Of a stretch of DNA of 9,776 nucleotides, positions 1 to 5,212 are shown piece by piece; position 1 is the stretch's first letter; each line of letters starts with the position of its first letter. The notes under the pieces were generated by a model. The model was not told the origin of the DNA, searched no databases, and was given only the letters and a program-made list of their open reading frames with translations. This DNA comes from Candidatus Zixiibacteriota bacterium. Its GTDB lineage: Bacteria; Zixibacteria; MSB-5A5; JAABVY01; JAHJOQ01. The stretch covers positions 1 to 9,776 of the forward strand of contig DAOVLC010000027.1 in NCBI GenBank assembly GCA_030631455.1, written 5' to 3'. The position numbers and the translations under genes were made by a program.

Positions 1-356
1 AGACGCGTATTCGCACTTTGAAGCGCCACATAGTCCACCATCGATAGCGGTGTTGCTCCGACGCAGATCACATCGTTGACATTCATCGCGACGCAGTCAA
101 TTCCAACTGTGTCGTACTTGTCCATCAACTGTGCCACTATAGCCTTGGTGCCAATGCCATCCGTGGAGATAGCAATGCCAATGCCGCCCGCGTCGATCAC
201 GTTCGCGAAGTAACCCAGATCAAGGACGACCGAACCAACTCCTTCGTTCCGTTTCCAGGTCCCGCGTACATGTTCGGCTAACTTTGTGAGCGCAGTTTCC
301 TGCTGTTCAGTATCTACCCCCGCGTCCGAGTATTTAGTATCACTGACCTCGTTCAT
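1..356 (-). CDS. purM: Phosphoribosylformylglycinamidine cyclo-ligase (AIR synthetase), N-terminal part, cut by window edge
   Basis: PurM converts formylglycinamidine ribonucleotide plus ATP to aminoimidazole ribonucleotide, the fifth step of purine synthesis in the cytoplasm. The visible 118 codons start at ATG 356-354 and run off the left edge; the whole protein is usually about 340 residues. Family marks are the YSDAGVDTE segment (residues 9-17), the STDGIGTK segment (64-71) and the very typical GIDCVAMNVNDVICVGATPL stretch (85-104), which form the ATP/substrate-binding N-terminal domain. A GAGGA ribosome binding site lies 6 bases before the ATG. It is divergent from the redox cluster to the right and has no functional link to it that I can see. 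The recognition is secure; only the C-terminal part is unseen. Confidence 0.95.
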   Translation of the reverse strand, partial: MNEVSDTKYSDAGVDTEQQETALTKLAEHVRGTWKRNEGVGSVVLDLGYFANVIDAGGIGIAISTDGIGTKAIVAQLMDKYDTVGIDCVAMNVNDVICVGATPLSMVDYVALQSANTR

Positions 357-400
357 GTTGTGTCCTCAAGAAAATGAAAGCACATTTACCTCTCGACCGG

Positions 401-426
401 ATTATACTGACTGCTGCTGATATCAA
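401..426 (-). promoter_or_regulatory. Candidate promoter for purM
   Basis: On the minus strand a perfect TATAAT lies at 406-401, about 45 bases before the purM start. The best -35 match, TTGATA at 426-421, is only 14 bases away, shorter than usual, so the -35 is weak or absent. A second minus-strand candidate further out is TTGACA (564-559), a 17-base spacer and AATAAC (541-536). No purine-box operator was recognised. Confidence 0.35.
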
Positions 427-741
427 AGCTTGAGAGACTCTACTGCCATCCAAACTAAGAGAATCACCCGTAGACAATCCCTGTGTGAGTAGGTTCCAGC
501 CAACATCGCGAGCAATTCCGATACTCGCTTCACCTGTTATTAACAATTTGAGGGCTAATGTCAAGGGGAAAACAATGTTGAACCTGGCAGCGACCGAATG
601 CCAAGCCTAACTTGTTAGCAGGCTGATGATTGTCTACGGCTCAATGAAGCAGGCGATTCCGTGAGGGAAGTGGCTCGTACTGCTGATTGCTACTAGACCA
701 ACAACTCCACAACGTACTCTTTGCTTTTCGCAGGTAATGCC

Positions 742-770
742 TTGACAAGACAAGACCTATTTGATAATAT
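742..770 (+). promoter_or_regulatory. Candidate sigma-70-type promoter for the cytochrome/DsrK-like operon
   Basis: A perfect -35 TTGACA (742-747) is followed by a 17-base spacer and TAATAT (765-770, four of six consensus bases) in an A+T-rich patch. Transcription would start near 777, giving a leader of about 210 bases before the ATG at 988. It is the best plus-strand promoter match in the intergenic region and points at the first gene of the cluster. Confidence 0.5.
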
Positions 771-812
771 ATTCACAATCTCGGGCTGGAACTCGTTGAG
801 TTGCAGTAGGCG

Positions 813-837
813 CCGAGCTACTGATAGTAGTAATCGG
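813..837 (+). promoter_or_regulatory. Leader hairpin upstream of the cytochrome gene
   Basis: CCGA (813-816) pairs with TCGG (834-837), and inside it CTACT (818-822) pairs with AGTAG (826-830) around a GAT loop; the strands are interrupted only by G817 and TAA 831-833. That gives nine pairs in 25 bases. A second inverted repeat, AGCACA (881-886) with TGTGCT (898-903), follows. Neither has a T-run, so they are not clear terminators. They may be a structured leader; no known riboswitch class matches. Confidence 0.25.
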
Positions 838-868
838 AACTGAGGCGATCAACGGAGAATCCGGTTCT

Positions 869-988
869 TTGATGCACGTAAGCACACTTCTGGGGCCTGT
901 GCTCGTGGAACGAAACAGCGAGGTGGCTGTTCGGATGGATAATGGTTCGGCAACAGGCAGCATTCTGCTACTGACGGAGGATTATTGA
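869..988 (+). CDS. Possible small protein of 39 residues, coupled to the cytochrome gene
   Basis: From TTG 869 (or ATG 872) a frame reads to TGA 986-988, whose last base is the first base of the next gene's ATG (TGATG). A GGAGA (854-858) lies 10 bases before TTG 869. The end of the peptide reads RMDNGSATGSILLLTEDY. The same frame stays open upstream to TGA 797-799, but without a conventional start. I recognise no family. In favour are the typical stop/start overlap and coding-like codon use; against are the short length, the poor start and overlap with leader structure. It could also be the 3' remnant of a longer gene. Confidence 0.25.
   Translation: MMHVSTLLGPVLVERNSEVAVRMDNGSATGSILLLTEDY
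976..980 (+). promoter_or_regulatory. Ribosome binding site choosing ATG 988
   Basis: GGAGG ends 7 bases before ATG 988 but only 4 bases before the in-frame TTG 985, so the ATG is the more likely start. Confidence 0.7.
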
Positions 989-1923
989 TGGGAGGGTTTA
1001 CAGTTCTACAATTGCTGTTCTACCTGTCGTTACTGGTGTTCGTGATCGCGATGATTATGAAGGCACTCAAGATCTCGAATATGCCATTGCACCTGCGGTG
1101 GGATCTGTACCCGATACCGCACGAAAAGGGCAAGGCCAAGTACGGCGGGTCCTACTTCGAGGAGACGGACTGGTGGATCAAGCCGAAAGAGATATCCATC
1201 GCCAATGAAATCAAGGAGATGGGCAAGGAGATAATCTTCGTTCACTCGCTCATGCAGAATAACCGACCGCTCTGGGTCTTCTCATTTCCTTTCCATTTTG
1301 GCATGTATTTACTGATCGGGTTTGTCGTGATGTTGGCATTAGGTGCTATCCTGGAAATCTCCGGGACGACTGTGTCGGCAGCATCGGCCAGCGGACTTGT
1401 AGTCATTGTCCATTACCTGACGGTGGTTCTCGGGATAGCCGGATGGATACTCGCCAGCTTTGGCGCGCTTGGCCTTCTTCTGAGCAGGATGTTCAACGGT
1501 GACCTGCGAAAGGTCTCAGTCAGAGCCGACTACTTCAATCTGGTTCTGCTGCTGGCGATCTTCGCCATCGGGCTTGTTTCCTGCTTTGCGTTTGATACAC
1601 CGAATGCCGACCTGAGAGGGTTCGTTGGGAGTTTGATCAGTTTCGAACCTGCCGGAGTTTTACCAATCGCGACAGCGATACAGCTCTGGCTGATGGCTAT
1701 CCTGCTCGTGTATCTGCCATTCACTCATATGGCTCACTTTCTCGGCAAATACTTCACCTATCATAAAGTAAGATGGGAGGACGCAGCCAATCTTAGAGGC
1801 AATAAGATCGAGGCGGCGGTCAAGGAAGGGCTGGATTACCAGATTAACTGGTCAGCTTCCCATATAAAGAGTGGCGGCACCTGGGCGGAAGCAGCAACCG
1901 AGGAGAGCAGCAAGGATGAGTGA
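988..1923 (+). CDS. NarI/DsrM-type membrane cytochrome b subunit (quinone-linked)
   Basis: This 311-residue membrane protein resembles the NarI/DsrM/HmcE/TmcC family, which binds b-type hemes and exchanges electrons between the menaquinone pool and a cytoplasmic iron-sulfur partner. Five hydrophobic segments are visible at about residues 5-27, 97-124, 137-166, 181-203 and 226-252. Candidate heme-ligand histidines are H103 (PFHFGMY), H142 (IVHYLTV), H247 and H250 (FTHMAHFLGKYFTYH). A long soluble loop lies at 28-96 and a charged tail at 253-311; there is no CXXCH motif, so no c-type heme. GGAGG at 976-980 supports ATG 988. The stop overlaps the DsrK-like gene by 8 bases, the usual arrangement for DsrMK-like pairs. 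NarI itself is unlikely because no nitrate reductase genes adjoin. The family is clear; the exact subgroup (DsrM, HdrE, TmcC) is inferred. Confidence 0.9.
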   Translation: MGGFTVLQLLFYLSLLVFVIAMIMKALKISNMPLHLRWDLYPIPHEKGKAKYGGSYFEETDWWIKPKEISIANEIKEMGKEIIFVHSLMQNNRPLWVFSFPFHFGMYLLIGFVVMLALGAILEISGTTVSAASASGLVVIVHYLTVVLGIAGWILASFGALGLLLSRMFNGDLRKVSVRADYFNLVLLLAIFAIGLVSCFAFDTPNADLRGFVGSLISFEPAGVLPIATAIQLWLMAILLVYLPFTHMAHFLGKYFTYHKVRWEDAANLRGNKIEAAVKEGLDYQINWSASHIKSGGTWAEAATEESSKDE

Positions 1924-3529
1924 CGATAAGACTACCATTAAGCACTTTTGTCATAAACCTGGTCAATTGGTAACTCTCGACCCGGCGAAGTTTCTGCCAT
2001 TGCCTCCCCCGTTCGACAAACCGGAACTGGAACCGAAGATGAAACCGCTGTCCGACGAAGGGAGGAAGAAATACGAGTGTGATCTTGACAGCATCATAAC
2101 TGTCAAGTTTCCCCGGCCGGAGACGGAAGAGGAGAAGCGCGAGCTTGTCGAGAAATTCCTGTCTGGTCTGAAGAAGCTGTTTGAGAAAGAGAACAACTGG
2201 ACATTCCTGCAACCGCTGTTCCTGACGATGGAATTCTGTGCCAAGTGCCAGACCTGTTCCGATGCGTGCCCGGTATACAATGAATCCGGTAAAGTCGATA
2301 TCTACAGACCAACCTACCGTTCTGATATTCTCCGGCGGCTGTACAAGACATACGTCAAGAAGGGCGGGAAGTTTTTTGCTAAGATATCCGGTGACAATAT
2401 TGAAGCAACATGGACTATGGTCGCACGGCTGATGGAGCTGAGCTACCGCTGCACAATCTGCCGCCGTTGCGCCCAAACATGCCCAATAGGTGCCGACAAC
2501 GGCCTCGTGACCCGTGAACTGCGCAAGATATTCAGCCAGGAAATGGGAATCAATTTAGACCCGCTTCACAAGAAAGGTTCGGTGGTGCAGCTTGCGGTCG
2601 GGTCTTCGACCGGCATGAACCCTGCTGCGTATCTCGACAACATCGAGTTTCTTGAAGAAGAAGTCGAAGAACGAACCGACATGAAGTTCAAGTGGCCGAT
2701 GGATAAAGCAGGCGCCGAAATCCTATTGATTCACAACGCCGGTGAGTTTCTGGCGTGGCCGGAGAACCCGGAAGCATTTGCTATCATTTTCGAGGCCGCC
2801 GGGATCGACTACACTCTGTCAAGTGAACTGGTCGGATATGACAGCGTCAACTATGGCGTTTGGTATGACGATGTGCAGTTCGCCAAGGTTGCTCTGAAGC
2901 ATGCAGAGGCGGCCAAGAAACTGGGAGTCAAGAAGATAGTGCTCGCCGAATGTGGTCATGCGCACAAAGCACTGACCGTTATTGCCGACAGGGTTCTTGC
3001 CGGCGAGTACAACATCCCGCGCGAAAGTTCAATGACATTACTGCGAGAAATCGTCATGAGCGGCCGTCTCAAGCTCGACGCGTCACGCAATGACGATATT
3101 ACGACCACCATGCACGACCCGTGTAACATGGTTCGGTTGATGGGAATTGTCCAGCCGCAGCGTGATGTTCTGAAAGCTGTTAGTAATAACTTCCGCGAAA
3201 TGACGCCGCACGGGGTCTATAACTACTGCTGCGGTGGTGGCAGTGGCTTTGCTATTACGCAGGATGCTAACTTCCCGGATTGGCGGCAGAATGTTTCCGG
3301 TCGGGCAAAGATGAGGCAGATTCTCAATGTCTTCCAGGATATCATCGGGCCGGAGCACAAGAAATATGTCTGCGCGCCATGCTCCAACTGTAAGGGCGCG
3401 CTGCGCGATATGTTCGCATCATACGGACTCTTCGAGAAATGTAACGTTCTCTATGGCGGCTTAGTGGAGCTCGTTGTCAATGCAATGACGGAGATCGACA
3501 AACCGTTCATCGAATGGGAGTGGCATTGA
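1916..3529 (+). CDS. DsrK/HdrD-type iron-sulfur protein with CCG domain
   Basis: This 537-residue cytoplasmic protein belongs to the DsrK/HdrD/HmcF/TmcB group, which takes electrons from its cytochrome b partner and reduces (or oxidises) a disulfide-type substrate. Two [4Fe-4S] ferredoxin motifs are complete: C108, C111, C114, C118 followed by proline, and C179, C182, C185, C189 followed by proline. The C-terminal half has a degenerate first CCG motif (ECGHAH, C346) and a full second one: C403, C438-C439 (CCGGG), C486, C489 and C492, which in this family ligates a noncubane [4Fe-4S] catalytic cluster. Start ATG 1916 is chosen over the longer frame at 1871 because AGGAGAG (1901-1907) sits 8 bases before it and the first 15 residues of the longer form would lie deep inside the upstream gene. 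The 8-base overlap implies translational coupling. No DsrC substrate gene is visible, so the partner is unknown. DsrAB-type sulfite reduction cannot be inferred. Confidence 0.9.
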   Translation: MSDDKTTIKHFCHKPGQLVTLDPAKFLPLPPPFDKPELEPKMKPLSDEGRKKYECDLDSIITVKFPRPETEEEKRELVEKFLSGLKKLFEKENNWTFLQPLFLTMEFCAKCQTCSDACPVYNESGKVDIYRPTYRSDILRRLYKTYVKKGGKFFAKISGDNIEATWTMVARLMELSYRCTICRRCAQTCPIGADNGLVTRELRKIFSQEMGINLDPLHKKGSVVQLAVGSSTGMNPAAYLDNIEFLEEEVEERTDMKFKWPMDKAGAEILLIHNAGEFLAWPENPEAFAIIFEAAGIDYTLSSELVGYDSVNYGVWYDDVQFAKVALKHAEAAKKLGVKKIVLAECGHAHKALTVIADRVLAGEYNIPRESSMTLLREIVMSGRLKLDASRNDDITTTMHDPCNMVRLMGIVQPQRDVLKAVSNNFREMTPHGVYNYCCGGGSGFAITQDANFPDWRQNVSGRAKMRQILNVFQDIIGPEHKKYVCAPCSNCKGALRDMFASYGLFEKCNVLYGGLVELVVNAMTEIDKPFIEWEWH

Positions 3530-3596
3530 TCTGATTAAGGCACGAGCGTTGCCGGGAGTATTCAGAGAGATTATCCCAGACGATTTGTGAAATCCG

Positions 3597-3627
3597 TTGA
3601 CATTAGCGGCAAGTATTGTTATCTAAT
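3597..3627 (+). promoter_or_regulatory. Candidate internal promoter before hdrC
   Basis: TTGACA (3597-3602) is followed after 17 bases by TATCTA (3620-3625) or after 19 bases by TCTAAT (3622-3627, five of six consensus bases). A second perfect TTGACA lies at 3629-3634, exactly 32 bases on, but without a good -10. The 180-base gap between the DsrK-like gene and hdrC contains no convincing terminator, so hdrCB may be read both from here and by read-through. Confidence 0.35.
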
Positions 3628-3698
3628 GTTGACAGTTGAGATACGTAGTAACCCACCTTCAGCCAATGATGGTGTTCGGGTTATTTAAAGCAACTTGC

Positions 3699-3703
3699 GG
3701 AGG
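3699..3703 (+). promoter_or_regulatory. Ribosome binding site choosing TTG 3710 for hdrC
   Basis: GGAGG ends 6 bases before TTG 3710. The longer frame from TTG 3695 would place the start before this site, with no ribosome binding site of its own. Confidence 0.7.
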
Positions 3704-3709
3704 TATCTG

Positions 3710-4207
3710 TTGAGTCAAGCCGAGAAATTACCCACGCTGAAAAGACATAAGTTGAACTTCGCTTTTCGAGAAAAGCTGAATTCTGTGCCCGAGGGGTTCA
3801 GGCACAATTACTGTTACCAGTGTAGCGCCTGCGTGGCTGACTGCCCGGCCAACAATTACTCCGACAGCTTCAACCCCCGGCTGATCCTTCTCAAAGCGAT
3901 ACTCGGTTTCGAGGATGAGCTTATCGCTCCGGGCTCGGAAATCTGGAACTGCACGAATTGCTATACATGTTCGGAGAGATGTCCTCAGGATGTCCGGCCG
4001 GTTGATGTAATCATAGCGCTTAAAAACCTCTGCATCAGGGAAGGCAAGGCTCCGGCTCTTGTCACAACCGTCTCTGATTCCGTGTTGGAATCAGGAATGA
4101 CCACGAAGGTAACTCCGCTGGCCGAAAAACGACGCAGTGAGTATGGACTGGCAGCGATCAAGAGCAGTCCGGTTGACGATATTAAGAAGATACTCGAGGA
4201 TGACTGA
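3710..4207 (+). CDS. hdrC: Heterodisulfide reductase-like subunit C (two [4Fe-4S] clusters)
   Basis: HdrC is the small electron-transfer subunit that delivers electrons to the catalytic HdrB. This 165-residue protein has two complete cluster motifs: C35, C38, C41, C45-proline (CYQCSACVADCP) and C81, C84, C87, C91-proline (CTNCYTCSERCP), the latter followed by QDVRPVDVI as is usual in HdrC. There is no membrane segment, so it should be soluble, unlike QmoC, where HdrC is fused to a membrane cytochrome. The start is TTG 3710, set by GGAGG at 3699-3703. It is followed by hdrB after a single base, so the two are co-translated. HdrA, the flavin subunit that normally accompanies HdrBC, is not next to it; related HdrC-like domains also occur in fumarate reductases and glycolate oxidases, but the HdrB neighbour favours Hdr. 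Confidence 0.9.
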   Translation: MSQAEKLPTLKRHKLNFAFREKLNSVPEGFRHNYCYQCSACVADCPANNYSDSFNPRLILLKAILGFEDELIAPGSEIWNCTNCYTCSERCPQDVRPVDVIIALKNLCIREGKAPALVTTVSDSVLESGMTTKVTPLAEKRRSEYGLAAIKSSPVDDIKKILEDD

Positions 4208-4208
4208 C

Positions 4209-5081
4209 ATGAAATACACACCGTTTTTCGGCTGCATGATGACAACCAAGTACCCCTGGTTCGATTCGTCGGTACGGAAAACCGTTGCGTCAATCGGGCT
4301 TGATCTGGTCGATGCGGAAGGTTTCACCTGTTGCCCCGATCCGATCTACTTTCAGGCGCGTGACAAAATGGACTGGTACACGGTAGCCGCCCGAAACATA
4401 GCTGTGGCCGAGGATGCGGGCCACGATATTATTACGACCTGCTCCGGCTGCACAGCTACTCTTTCAGAGGTCAACTTAGCCCTGAAGGAGGATGAGGAAC
4501 TGAAAGAGAAAGTCAATAAGCGTCTGAAGAAAATAGGCAGAGAATACAAAGGTTCGATAAATGTACGGCACGCGGTGACTGTTCTTCGTGATGACTACGG
4601 TCTTGACAGGGTCGCTGAGACTGTCACACGCCCGCTCGAAGGATTAAAGGTAGCTGTTCACTATGGTTGTCATCTATTGAAGCCATCACGGGTAATGCGG
4701 GTCGATGATCCCGACCGCCCGACGATTCTCGAAAACCTGCTTAAAGCGATCGGTGCCGAGCCGATTCACCATGACAAGACACTTCTCTGCTGCGGTCGGG
4801 CGTGCATGACCGATTCAATTCCTAACTCCATGGTGGCGGATATAATGGACTCCATAAAGAACCAGAATGCCGACTGTATGGGTCTGATCTGCCCGACTTG
4901 CTTCGATGAATTCGATCTGGGGCAGATCGTCCTCGGCAGAAAACTGAAGAGGACATTCAACGTACCGGTCGTCTACTACTTCCAGCTTCTGGGGCTTGCT
5001 CAGGGTCTGACTCCCGAAGAGGTCGGTCTCAACATGCATAAAGTCAAGGCCGAACGTCTGTTCGAGATGGCGGCAGCGTAG
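4209..5081 (+). CDS. hdrB: Heterodisulfide reductase-like subunit B, catalytic, two CCG domains
   Basis: HdrB carries the site of disulfide cleavage in heterodisulfide reductases. The 290-residue protein shows two complete CCG motifs: C9, C41-C42, C78, C81, and C154, C194-C195, C228, C231, with spacings (31/35 and 39/32 residues) close to the family pattern. In methanogen HdrB each set holds a noncubane [4Fe-4S] cluster, so full catalytic capacity is expected. Length is normal for HdrB. ATG 4209 is chosen over 4137 and 4200 because GAGG (4196-4199) is 9 bases before it and directly abuts ATG 4200; the longer forms lie inside hdrC. In bacteria the substrate need not be CoM-S-S-CoB; it may be another low-molecular thiol or a protein disulfide. 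SdhE/TfrB-like roles with fumarate reductase are an alternative, but no such genes adjoin. Confidence 0.92.
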   Translation: MKYTPFFGCMMTTKYPWFDSSVRKTVASIGLDLVDAEGFTCCPDPIYFQARDKMDWYTVAARNIAVAEDAGHDIITTCSGCTATLSEVNLALKEDEELKEKVNKRLKKIGREYKGSINVRHAVTVLRDDYGLDRVAETVTRPLEGLKVAVHYGCHLLKPSRVMRVDDPDRPTILENLLKAIGAEPIHHDKTLLCCGRACMTDSIPNSMVADIMDSIKNQNADCMGLICPTCFDEFDLGQIVLGRKLKRTFNVPVVYYFQLLGLAQGLTPEEVGLNMHKVKAERLFEMAAA

Positions 5082-5186
5082 TCCGGACAACAGATTAGCC
5101 ATTATCTCAATAATTCCAAGTCAGTGTGCAAGTGGGGGTAGCTCCCTGGCTCAGCAACCGTGAGCGTACGGAGTGCGTGTTTCAGG

Positions 5187-5212
5187 ACGAGCTTCTAAGG
5201 GCTCGTGAAGCT
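5187..5212. terminator. Possible weak terminator between convergent genes
   Basis: ACGAGC (5187-5192) can pair with GCTCGT (5201-5206), or alternatively AGCTTC (5190-5195) with GAAGCT (5207-5212); the two are mutually exclusive. A short T-rich stretch follows at 5214-5220, but it already lies in the opposite gene. Another short stem is GCTCA (5149-5153) with TGAGC (5161-5165). None is a classical terminator, though this 129-base convergent gap is where one is expected. Confidence 0.2.

Larger units (their letters stand above)
357..868. other. Divergent intergenic region between purM and the redox cluster
   Basis: This stretch separates divergent genes. It holds candidate promoters toward purM (406-401 and 564-536) and toward the cytochrome gene (742-770), plus a hairpin at 813-837. 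No tRNA, known riboswitch, array or repeat was recognised. A 25-codon open stretch at 619-693 (plus) reads like a helix-turn-helix fragment (VREVAR) but has no start and ends at TAG 694-696. Open reading frames on the minus strand here (340-564, 757-963) have no ribosome binding site or family features. Confidence 0.5.

Noticed and set aside
340..564. 74-codon minus-strand open frame
   Set aside because: It overlaps the purM start and its ribosome binding site; its TTG start is also the first half of a TTGACA box; no recognisable protein.
757..963. 68-codon minus-strand open frame
   Set aside because: No ribosome binding site, no family; it is the mirror of the plus-strand frame that ends in TGATG.
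988..1923. Respiratory nitrate reductase gamma subunit (NarI)
   Set aside because: The fold is shared, but the neighbouring gene is a DsrK/HdrD-type protein and there are no narGHJ genes.
1844..2476. 210-codon minus-strand open frame
   Set aside because: It lies antisense to the DsrK-like gene, whose iron-sulfur motifs prove the plus frame; no ribosome binding site or family features.
1916..3529. Evidence for dissimilatory sulfite reduction
   Set aside because: DsrK-like proteins occur in many organisms without DsrAB; no dsrAB, dsrC, apr or sat gene is in the window.
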